Assembly (NCBI GenBank): GCA_947471745.1
Contig: CANJKZ010000398.1
Span: 1 to 64,000 of the forward strand
Reading direction: 5' to 3'
DNA length: 64,000 nt
Source of the DNA: Closterium sp. Naga37s-1
Lineage: Eukaryota; Streptophyta; Zygnematophyceae; Desmidiales; Closteriaceae
The notes below the pieces were generated by a model. That model did not search any database, had not been told where the DNA came from, and saw only the letters and a program-made list of their open reading frames with translations. Shown here piece after piece: positions 52,868 through 62,754 of this stretch (within the stretch, counting starts at the first letter, position 1; each line of letters begins with the position of its first letter). The position numbers and the translations under genes are program-made.

Positions 52868-53949
52868 GACAGGGACTGGACGCTGCGGGGGGGACGACTG
52901 CGAGTGACGTGCGACACACCTGACGGGGCTGGACGAAAAGGGGGGGGGGCTACCGGGGTGACTAGTGGGGGCTCAAGGGTGAAGAACAGCGGGGGGGAAA
53001 AGGCCTCAGTACCTCGGTGGGGGCGACTCCTGTAGTAACAGACAGAATCGTCGAACGTGACGTCCTGAGAGGCGAAGAACTGGTAGGTGACCGGGTCGTA
53101 GAACACCCAGCCGGAGGCGTCCAGAGGGAAGCCAAGAAATACGCAGGCACGATTGCGTGGAGACAACTTGTTTGCGCCAGGGGCGCGAACGTGAGCCAGA
53201 GAACCCCAGACATGGAAGTCAGCTGCTACGCCCGGAGAACCTGTCCAAAGGGAGACCGGCGTCACTCGTGGCTGTGCGTCACTAGGCCACAGGTTCAGCT
53301 GGTGCACGGCGTAGCGGAATGCCTGAGGCCACAAGAACTGGGGGGCACCGGCATGGCACATGGAGGTCCGGGCAACCTCCATGACCAGGCCGATGTGTCG
53401 CACGGCTACCCTGTTCTGCTGCGGCGAGGCTGGTAGAGTGTAAGACTGGATGATCCCCCGACCCTGACAGAACGTCTCCAGGCGAGTGGAAGAAAACTCA
53501 ACACCACGGTCCGAGTGTAGGCAAAGCCCACACAGGCCCTGGGCGCCACCCCACGCTAGTAGCCACGGCTCGATGACGGTAGGCACGTCGGCCTTCTGTC
53601 GCAAGGGGAAAACCGTGGTGTAGCGGGAGTAGTCGTCCACCATAATCAGGAAGTAGCGCTCCTGACGTGGTCCAAGGACCGGGGAGGGGCCCCAGACGTC
53701 CAAGTGCAGGGTCTGGAAGGGAGCTGTGGTGGGGGGGAACGAGGAGGAGTGAGGGGCAGCGCGCTGCCGACCCTCGACGCAAGGAGTGCACAGCGGAGCA
53801 GGCGAGCGAGTAAGCGGGGCAAGCGACTCTGGGAGACCTGAGACCAGACGGTAGCGTGCCATCCTACTGAGACGTGGGAACGACAGGTGACCTAGACGGT
53901 GGTGCCAGAGGACACACGGGTGGGTGAGGGAGCGACAGTCGCACGACAC
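52516..53949 (-). pseudogene. B3 integrase
   Basis: A 477-codon frame starting just downstream of a TGACC pentamer array. The zinc region has LWHHRLGHLSFPRLSR and CTPCVEGRQ. The core has LHLDVWGPSPVLGPRQ, LHSDRGVEFSSTRL (GGEF has become GVEF but the Asp and Glu remain) and SPQQNRVAVRHIG, where the catalytic Glu of NGVAERR is replaced by Val. Integrase is therefore probably inactive. The C-terminal domain follows with FLWPQAFRYAVHQLNLWP and ACVFLGFPLDASGWVFYDP. Confidence 0.88.
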
Positions 53950-53954
53950 AGCAG

Positions 53955-54845
53955 CTACCTGACCTGACCTGACCTGACCTGGCCTGACCCAGTGCGGTGG
54001 GACCTAGTGTGTAGTGAGTACAGACCAGAGCCCGGCTCCCGATGAAAAGTGGCCAGAGGGGCCCCAGTGGTGCCGACTGTGCAGGAGGCAACAGGCTCGT
54101 CCAGTGGGAAAGTGGTGACTACACCTAGGTCGTGGAGGTGACTGACACCCACCAGGTTCCTAGAGAACGAGGGGGTGTAGTAACCTGTAAGAAAACCTGA
54201 GGGAGCCGCCGGACACGGGAGAGTGGTGGTGCTGCGAGCAACTACAGGTCCCACAGAGGGGTCAGCCAAGGCGACAGTGACTGGAGTGCGCAGTGGTGTG
54301 AGGTCAGTACAGTCGCGAGAGAAACAGCTGGACGCTCCAGAGTCTAGGGTGAAGGAAAGGTGTGCAGTCTGTGAGGTCGCACCCGAACCAGCTACAAAGG
54401 CTGGTGCAAGACTAGTGGTAGCTGCAGCTCCTACACAAAGACCCTCAGAGGCGCCTGGACTGGAAACAACACACGCACCAAGACTGGAAACACAGGTCTC
54501 TACTCGTGCAGCCGGGAACGGTCCTAGACCAGGCAGGTGAGACTCAACTGGTGCAGCAGTGTGCTGGCGAAGACGCGAGGGCCAGTGCGGTGTAATAGCG
54601 TGAGAACCAAAACGCTCACGATGGAGGTCGTCGAGTCGACGGTAGCAGCTGGACGCAGAGTGGTCAGGACTCCAGCAGGTGGTGCCAGCACCAGGGCCTG
54701 TCAGGGCCCGGTACCTGAAGGGGCCGACGTCTCGCCCACTGCTAGCTGAGACACTGCTGGGGGCTCCACCCTGTGAACCCGCAGGTCCCCACTGCCGGGA
54801 GTGCTGCGGCTGGCCCTGCTGCTGTAGAACTCTGGTACACACCAT
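53955..54845 (-). pseudogene. B3 gag tail and protease
   Basis: A 296-codon frame reading gag tail (DDLHRERFGSHAITPHW), protease FTLDSGASSCFSRDCTDL with the DSG site, and the following region LADPSVGPVVARSTTTLPCP. It ends in SGQVRSGQVR, encoded by TGACC pentamers at about 53969-53998, and then runs to a stop because the array has one pentamer more than in B1. The first Met (54845) lies after the minisatellite and is probably not a natural start. Confidence 0.85.
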
Positions 54846-54849
54846 GTGA

Positions 54850-55200
54850 GCCTATGCTGCTGCTGGTTCTGCTGGGGGCAGCCTAACCTGCTGCTGGTGC
54901 GCTGGCGGCAGCCTAAAGTGCTACTGGTGCGCTGGGGGCAGCCTATGCTGCTGCTGGTTCTGCTGGGGGCAGCCTAAGCTGCTGCTGGTGCCCTGGGGGC
55001 AGCCTATGCTGCTGCTGGTTTTACTAGGGGGGTAGTTGAAGTTGCTGCTGGTGCGCTGACGGCAGTGGAAGCTGCTGCTGGTGCTATTGGCGGCAGTCTA
55101 AGCTGCTACTGGTGCTCCTGGCGGTAGTCTAGGTTGCTAGTGCTACTGGTGGCAGTGTAATCTGTTGGTGCTACTGGCGGCGGGTGTGGCAGCTCGTGGG
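54850..55200. repeat. Minisatellite of GCTGCTGCTGGTGCGCTGG type units in B3
   Basis: About nine degenerate copies of a 30-33 bp unit built of GCTGCTGCTGGTGCGCTGG and GGGGCAGCCTA. On the minus strand it reads RLPPAHQQQ-like repeats with stops. It occupies the place where gag should be, as the 24-bp array does in B1. Confidence 0.85.
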
Positions 55201-55245
55201 GAGGCGAGTGTCAGGAGGGGCGGCTGTTAATGTAGCGGGCGACGG

Positions 55246-56330
55246 GTGGGGAAGGTAAGGCGGCGGTTCTGTGTGGTTCTGTACGGTTCTGTACGGTTCA
55301 CGCTTGACTCAGGTGCTTCCTGCTGTTTCTTTCGCGACAGTACCACAGTCACACAGCTCCCTGCACCTGTTGATGTCTCTCTGGCTGACCCCTCTGGGGG
55401 CCCAGTCCTTGCACGTTCCTCCACTGTTCTCCCGTGTCCGGCGGTTCTGTCTGGCTCATTGTCAGGTCTTCAACTCCCCTCGTTCTCTACGAACTTGGTG
55501 AGCAACGCCGTCCTTCAGGATGAGTGGGTTGATACCTTCACCCCTGGAGGACAGTGTGTGGGGATCTGTACGTGCTCCCGGACTGGCCGGCACCTGGCCA
55601 CGTTCACCCATCGGCCTGGGTCGAGTCTGTACACACTGACTACTAAGCCTCCTCAAGTAGCTGCGTCTGTGTCAGGTCAGCTAGCGGCCCCCTGCTCGTG
55701 TCGCGCCCTCTCGCACCAGACTCTCCTTTGGCACCACCGCCTTGGTCACCCCTCCGTGCCACACCTCCGTGGCATGCACTCACGTCTCCTTGTCTCTGGT
55801 CTTCCCAGGTCTGTGCCTCCCCTCCCACCCTCGCCTGCCCCTCCCTACCTTCCCTACTCCTCCCTTACTGTGTCCATCGCCTGACCAGTCCCAGCCGCAG
55901 TTACAGCCAGCCTCCCCACTGCCTGCTCCTTCTCCTTACACTGAGCAGATAGGAGGTCTTACAGAGCGTCGTGAGCCTGCGTCTCGTCCTGCGTCGCCTG
56001 TTCGCGCTGTTCGCACTGATCGTCGTGTTCCGCGTCAGCCTCCTCCTCCTGTCCCCAGCACGCACCAGATGGCACTTCGTCCTTCCTCTGTTCCACAGCG
56101 TGTCCCTCTGCCGTCTCCTCATGCGTCCTCTCTTCCTAACGTCTCTGACCCGCCGTCAGGCCTTGCTCGTGCTGCCAGTCCTACTGTCACACGTCTTCTA
56201 GCCACTGTTGTCACTGACCCTTCGTTTGAGTCCACTGCTACGTCTGCCCTTGTTGCTGAGCTTGTTGACTTTGCTGCCGCCTGTCGCCTCGACTACGCCG
56301 CTAGTCTTGTTGCTGAGTCTTAGTCTGACT
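55246..56330 (+). pseudogene. B4 protease, integrase zinc region and linker
   Basis: 55246-55884 reads LDSGASCCFFRDSTTVTQL (protease), LADPSGGPVLARSSTVLPCP, and LLWHHRLGHPSVPHLRGM of the GAG-pre-integrase region. At PAPPYLPYSS the sequence jumps to the linker, so the integrase core with its Asp-Asp-Glu is deleted. The linker frame 55742-56323 is Pro/Ser-rich (QPQLQPASPLPAPSPY, HQMALRPSSVPQRVPLP) and ends in RLDYAASLVAES followed by TAG. No gag is present. Confidence 0.85.
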
Positions 56331-56339
56331 GTCCTCCGT

Positions 56340-58054
56340 CCGTCGGGGGTGAGTGTGCTCTTGGCACGGACGTCCTTGAGGACAGAGAGGAGGACTTTGA
56401 GTGTTTTGCAGCTTCTGTACCTCATCTCGTGTCCATGCCAATTGCACCTGAGGGAGACCCGGATGCACCAGACATCCCGACCCTGCGCTCTTACGCAGAG
56501 GCGATTACGGGTCCCTACTCCTTTCAGTGGCAGACAGCCATGGACGCAGAGATGGCATCCTGAAAGTACACAGGCACTTACGTCGACGAGGTTCCCCCTC
56601 CTGGGGCGAACATAGTCGATGGCATGTGGATTTTCAGGGTGAAGCGGCCGCCAGGTTCTCCGCCTGCCTTCAAGGCTCGTTACGTTGCACGAGGCTTCAG
56701 TTAGCGACAGGGAGTTGACTTCTTCCAGACCTTCTCCCCTACCCCGAAGATGACCACTCTTCGGGTACTGCTGCACGTCGTCGCTCAGCGTGACTACGAG
56801 CTTCACTCTCTTGACTTCAGCACAGCTTTCTTACAGGGCAGCCTGCACGAGGAGATCTGGCTGCGCCGCCCACCTGGCTTCACTGGGTCGTTTCCTGCAG
56901 GTACCCAGTGGAGCCTCCGGCGGCCAGTCTACGGTCTCCGCCAGGCACCTCGCAAGTGGCACGACACACTGAGGACGACTCTTGCGGCTCTTGGGTTTGC
57001 TCCTTCGACTGCTGACCCGTCGCTGTTTCTACGCACCGACACTTCGCTGCCGCCGTTCTACATCCTTGTGTACGTCGACGACTTGGTCTTTGCCACTGCT
57101 GACACTGAGGGACTGGCCCTAGTAAAGTCAGAGCTGCAGAAGAGACACATGTGCACAGACATGGGTGAGCTGTGCAGCTATCTTGGCTTGCAGATCACCC
57201 GGGACAGAGCACGGCGCACCATTACCTTGACTCAGTCACACATGGTGCAGCAGGTCCTTCAGCGCTTTGACTTCCAGTGTTGCTCGCGACAGTCCACTCC
57301 TCTGCCTATCGGTCACTCGCTCTCAGCTCCACCGTCGGACGAGTCCGTAGAGCTGAGTGGCCTGTATCCAGAGCTTGTGGGCTGCCTCATGTACCTGATG
57401 ACCTGCACTCGACCTGACCTTGCTTACCCTCTTAGCATCCCGGCACGCTACGTTGCGCCCGGGAGACACCTACCAGAGCACTGGAAGGCCGCTAAGAGGG
57501 TGATGCGCTACTTGTGCAGTACGTCGGGCATGGGGCTCGTGCTTGGAGGACGGAGTCCAGTTGTCCTCACTGGACACGCAGACGCCTCTTGGGTTGACGA
57601 ATTGGCTACGCACCGGTCGTCACAGGGTTACACTTTCAGCCTTGGCTCTGGCTCTGTTTCTTGGCGGTCTACCGGCTCGTCTTCTGTTCTCAGTTCCAGT
57701 TATGAGGCTGAGATCTACGCAAAGGCCATGGCTGCACAGGAGTTACGCTGGCTCACCTACCTACTGACAGACTTGGGAGAGCCGCCTCGTTCTCCTCCAG
57801 TTCTGTACGTCGACAACAAGGCCATGATTGCCTTGTGTCAGGAGCACAGACTGGAGCACAGAACGAAGCACATCGCTCTGCGTTACTTCCTTGCTCGTGA
57901 GTTGCAGCATCGTGGTCAGCTTCGTCTTGTTTACGTGGCCTCTCGGGCCAACACTGCTGATATCTTCACCAAGGCACTTCAGCCTTGTGATCATCAGTGT
58001 TTCTGTACTGTTCTAGGCTTTGTGCCTACTTGGCCTCACTTGCTCACTTCTTGA
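56340..58054 (+). pseudogene. B4 reverse transcriptase-RNase H, mostly intact
   Basis: From 56340 the line reads FECFAASVPHLVSM and PEGDPDAPDIPTL, with a TGA in place of Trp at about 56562 and a TAG in place of Gln at 56703. From 56750 to 58054 there is a clean 434-codon frame: LDFSTAFLQGSLHEEIW, YGLRQAPRKWHDTLR, ILVYVDDLVFATAD (RT aspartates intact), then RNase H GHADASWVDELATHRS, SSYEAEIYAKAMAAQEL, LYVDNKAMIALCQEH and a C-terminus TWPHLLTS. This is the longest unbroken family B RT-RNase H here, but the upstream stops would prevent its making as part of a polyprotein. Confidence 0.9.
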
Positions 58055-58286
58055 CTTTGCTTGTACTGTGATCTATATACATATACCTGCATGCTTACAC
58101 TTGCTAGGTTTTGATCACTGTACTGCTTGTTCTGCATTATATAACTGTGCATGTGAACTGGCTTTGTGGCCATTTGCTTGTGCTCGGAGTGTGTGGTGAC
58201 TTTGTGATCCACCCTGAGTTTGCTTTGTTTTTCTTGACTGGTCTTGTGACCTCTTGTTCTCCCCCACTTTGACTACGGGGGTGTGT

Positions 58287-58415
58287 CAAACTTATATGTT
58301 GCATGTTGTGTAGGCTGTAGTGGGGGTAGCCCATATGGGGTACAACCCAATTAGGGTTTGCTACTTGTACTCCTGCATGCTGCTAGTTCATTCATTCTCG
58401 TTCATTCTGCTGACA
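58287..58415 (+). repeat. B4 3' LTR
   Basis: 129 bp, TGTCAAACTTATATG to TTCTGCTGACA, directly after the GGGGTG polypurine end. It contains TTAGGGTTTGCT, which also occurs (as the complement) in the other family B LTRs. The target duplication cannot be checked because the 5' end is gone. Confidence 0.8.
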
Positions 58416-60467
58416 GGTTTGGGTTAGGGTTCTCTCTTGTTGGAACTTCACTTCTTGGAAACCTCTTTCGTTCTAGCATGGTTCATGCCCAAGTTGGCTC
58501 CTAAGATTCCTAGGCTTTAGGAGGAGGTTCTAAGACTACTAAAGCTTCCGCTAGTAGCTTAGACCATTCTAACAGCTAGCTAGTTTGCTATTTATACCCT
58601 TGTATCTCTACTTTTTTATTATCTTGTTCTCTTTCAACTTTTTTAACAAGGTCACTACAAAGACTTTATTGTCTTCCTATAACTTAGCAGTCTTATCCTA
58701 TCCACTTCGATTCACGTATTATATCAACAAAACATAGTTGTGCGGAAAACGAATATCGAAGCTGTGACTAACTGAACTGAGAACACAATGAAGGCACGTG
58801 CTGTTTTAGTGACTACCCTAGCTAGGCGGGAACCTCGGGAATACGAGGTTGGGTGCAGGTTTGGCGAAAGGAAAACCAAAGGCAGCGCGAATGAGCCTCG
58901 GAATTGTGGATGTCGGCCGAACGTGCGAAGTCCGAAAGTGTTGGGGTTGTACGCCTAGAAGTCAAACCGATAAGGAAAAGGAATTTTCCTTACAATAAGC
59001 AAAGGGGAAATTAATGGCCTCGTTTACATATCCTCGTTTTCTCCTGCCGATACACTAAGGGCGGGTCCAGCGCGTACGTTTTCCGTACATTACAGTTCAT
59101 CCAGTGCGGTAATATGTATTGCGTCACGGTTTAAAACGTTGCAATTTAAGAACCGTTGTGCACCGCCTGATCTATTTTCAAACCACTACGAATGAACTGT
59201 ATAGTACCTGTAAACGTACGCGCTGTGCCTGCCCTAAGGCCAACATCGGGATTTTCGGCTGTAAATCTGCTTTCACGGCGTATCCCTGGGTGGTGGCAGG
59301 GCCACTGTAGCTGGCACTGTTGGTGGCATGCGCATTTTCCGCCCCCATGTGTTTTTGGGAAAGTTGCCACCAACCCTGCCAGCTACAGTGGCCCTGCCAC
59401 CAGCCAGGGATACGCCCTCACTCGCAAGACAAGCCACCGGTTTTAGCTCCTTGGCACAATTTCGGATGCGACACTGGTTCCAACGGTCCGATGACGCCAT
59501 TGGCTCGCTAGTTCTGTCCCCTCCGCTAGGCGATTTGTTCGGCGGCCGCGCTTCGTAAATCAGCAGCCCGGCGCTCCGATGAACTTTCTTCTTGCACGAC
59601 GCGAAATCCCTTCCTTCAGGATTCAGGCAAAACCGCGCGCGCCAAGTCAACAAACAGCAACAACCACAGTAAGGTAAAAACGTCTAGAACCCACCCAGAA
59701 TCAGAGGAACCAAAGCCAATCCATCTGAATCCATATTATTTGTCGCCGAAAGGGTGCTTCATTGCTTTCATTGTTGCTCTTGCCTCTCCCTCAACTTGCA
59801 TTGCATCACCAAACCAACCAAAAGCAGCCTCCCCCTTCCCTCTCAATCCTCCCCTCCCCACCCCACCTCTCCACCCCCCTTCTCCCGCTCCATCCCTCCC
59901 TGCACCTCCATTTCCCTATCACTACTGTTGTATCTCCACACACACCCTTCGACCGTACAGAGGCAACATTACCAGAGATGACGATGACGGCGCCGCATTC
60001 CAACAGCACTTACATGCCCACGCTTTACCGTTTTATCGCCTGAATTTGGCCTGTTTTGGCCTGCTAACGGCCATTAGTTCATCGCATCAGGCATGGAGCT
60101 TCAATCAACCCTAGCTACCTTCGTTGCTCCAGACTCTCGGACATCATATTGACCTTTGCAGCTAACTAGAACTGGGCTGTCTTGACCCCCTCCTCAAGTT
60201 TATGCCTCGCAATTCGACTGTCCTCCAGCCCGCTAACTACTTTCACTTTGGAAGTGCAAACGCAACTCGCGTCGCTCGACGACGACACGTAGGAACCGCA
60301 TTATAATTATCCCAGTTCCCAAGATCAGACGTAGCTACCAGTTCCCGCGTCGCCATCGATAATAGCAACCCTTCCACATCACCTCTCTCGCGTTCATCCA
60401 CCCGTCGTAGCCCGAGCCCCGAAGCACGTGATTGTAATCGCCGCCGCTTCGCTCCGGTCCCTAGATT
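58416..60467. other. Host intergenic region and gene leader
   Basis: Mostly AT-rich DNA with no supported gene apart from the foldback at 59278-59414. The stretch 59800-59940 is C-rich on the plus strand. Promoter and 5' UTR of the glycosyltransferase gene should lie in the last several hundred bases, but I see no clear TATA box, and the transcription start cannot be placed. Confidence 0.6.
59278..59414. repeat. Foldback (inverted repeat), possible MITE
   Basis: The left arm begins GGCGTATCCCTGGGTGGTGG and the right arm ends CCACCAGCCAGGGATACGCC. The arms of about 40 bp match with one clear mismatch, and a further inner match (GTTGGTGGCA with TGCCACCAAC) shortens the loop to about 35 bases. 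No open frame crosses it. It could be a MITE or a small-RNA hairpin. Confidence 0.85.
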
Positions 60468-62707
60468 ATGACCGACTCGCGCCAGATGCCGCTCCTAGCG
60501 GAGGACGGAGCGAGCGGCGGAGGAGCTGCCGGAGTTACCAGTAACTTAATCGGCGGTTTTAACGGCGGGCTGAACGGGAGTTTCAAGATGGGCGGGGGCA
60601 AGTGGCGGTACCTGGCGGGCGCGGGCCTTCTAGTGGCGCTCGCGCTCTTTGCCCCGCTCGCCTACCAGATGTGGCAACCCAGCGGCGACGTCACCTTGAT
60701 TCCCTCGCAGTGGCAAGGTACCCGACCCGTGCGCTTGCAACTCGACGCATAGCTTGCCATTCCAACCATAGCTTGGGGCTCGAACCACCGACCGATCACT
60801 TTTCTTCACAACCTCATCCCTTCTCTCCGCTGCTTCCACCTCTGTCACTGCGCTCGCCTCCCCCATTCGCCATCAACCCTTTTTTCCAATACCCCTTTTG
60901 GTTTTTTTCCCTTTTCCCCCTTTTCTCCCCCTCCCCCTGCACCTTCCCCCGTGCGCCATCCCCCCCGCGCTCCCAGGCGTCATGCGCCTGTCCACCGCGC
61001 CAACGGGCACGGACGCCTGGAGCACGCTCATATTCTCCGCCGCTAATCCCGCCGGCCGCGCCGCCGCCCTTGGCCGGGAGGCGGCCAGCGGAGAGCCGTG
61101 GGATGCGATGGAGATGGAAGCATCTGAAGGGCTGTTTCTCGCCGGCGCCGCAAACGTCATGCCGTCACCTGATGACGTGTTTTTGGCAACCGATGACGTC
61201 AGCCCGCCAGCTGACAACGAAGGCTCCACAGGCGAAACTCAGAGCGCTCCGCCGAACGTAAAAAACAACGAGAGACCTACTAATGAGAAGTCTAATACTG
61301 GAGACATTGGTAGTGTCACTGCGCTTGAAGCCACCGCGGTTACCAGCGAAACTGCTGACGAGGGGGATGGGTTGCGCGGGGAAGAGGGGGAGGCGGAAAA
61401 CCGGGGGAACAAAACCGGCGCATCAACCGCGGACATGCTGCGGGGATCTCCCCGCGCGGATGCGCCACCCGCGGGAACAGCGGACGGGAAAGAGCAGAGG
61501 GGGGACAGTGGCGGGGGAAGGGAGACGGTGAAGCCGTGGGGGAAGCGGAAGGGGTTTGACGCGGCGCTTCCGCGCGCGACGGTGAAGCTGCTGCGGAGAG
61601 TGGCGAAGGCGGGCCTGCCGGTTCCGCGCGACCCGTGGCTGTGCGCGACACGTGCTGCTGACGTGGAGGGATACACGCGACCTTCAGAGTAGGTGGAAAT
61701 GGAAATGTGTGTGAGGAGAGTGAGGAGATGTATGTGCGCGGGGGGATGCATGGGGGGGAGGAGGGGGGGGGGGGGGGGTGCATTGGGGGGTGCACTGGGC
61801 CCCTTCCGCTCCCCGCGCAGGAACGTGCGCGGGTACTACGTGCTTCTCAAGTCGACTCGAAAACCATCTCCCTTCCCCGTTCCGCCCCACCCCTTGTGTC
61901 TCCCCCGCGCAGGGAGGTGCGCGGGCAGTACGTGTTCCGCGGCAGCACGGTGGACCTGGCGGACTGCCGCCTCTTCCACGCCGCGCTCACCACGCCCTCG
62001 CCCTTCAACGCCACCTTCTCCACCCTCTCGCGCTCCGACCCCCTCCCCCTCCCCCCTTCCGACCCCTCCTATCCCTCCCCCGAATCCTCCTCTTCCTCCT
62101 CCTCCTCCTCCGCCTCTCCCTCATCCCCGTCCCCCTCCCCCTCCGCCTCATCTCCCCCGATCCCCAATATCGCCTTTCTCTTCCTCACGCGCGGCCCCCT
62201 CCCCCTGGCGCCGCTGTGGGAGCGGTTTTTCCGCAACCACTCGGCGTACTTCAGCGCCTACATGCACGCCGCCACGCCTGGTTACCGCGTTGAGCCCTGG
62301 GTGCGGCGCTCCCTCAACCTGCGTGCCGTGCCCAGCAAGCCCGTGTTCTGGGGCACGCTCAGCATCGTTGAGGCCATTAAGGTGAGCACGAGGGGCGCGA
62401 ACAGAGGGAAGGTGGGGGGGTGGGGGGAAGGGGGGAGGGGGAAAGGGGGAGTGGGGAGGGTGGGGGGAGGGAGAGAGGCTTTCATGCATGCAGCGGCGCC
62501 CAGGTACCACGTGTGAGCATGGGCAATGGGCGTGGGCGTGGGGGTGGGGATGGGCAAGGGCATGGGCAAGGGCAAGGGCATGGGCAAGGGCATGGGCAAG
62601 GGCATGGGCAAGGGCATGGGCAAGGGCATGGGCATGGGCAAGGGCATGGGCAAGGGCATGGGCATGGGCAAGGGCATGGGCAAGGGCATGGGCAAGGGCA
62701 TGGGCAA

Positions 62708-62754
<47 letters not shown>

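Larger units (their letters stand above)
49445..55245 (-). mobile_element. B3: family B copia element, 5' end missing
   Basis: The 3' LTR is 49445-49582 (138 bp, TGTCACAATATAAA to AGTTTGACA), inserted in B2 after GTAAC. RNase H, RT, linker, integrase and protease follow up to 54845, then a Q/P-type minisatellite to about 55200. No 5' LTR, primer site or gag N-terminus is found before the plus-strand B4 begins near 55246. It is the most complete family B pol in the window. Confidence 0.88.
55246..58415 (+). mobile_element. B4: family B copia element (+), 5' and integrase deleted
   Basis: Plus-strand family B copy. It begins inside the protease, lacks the integrase core, and keeps linker, RT, RNase H, polypurine tract (58277-58286, TACGGGGGTG) and 3' LTR. 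It is more distant in sequence from B1 to B3 than they are from each other. Confidence 0.88.

Noticed and set aside
58060-58280. Possible tRNA or small RNA gene after B4 RNase H
   Set aside because: No cloverleaf could be drawn; the stretch matches the untranslated 3' region of other family B elements.
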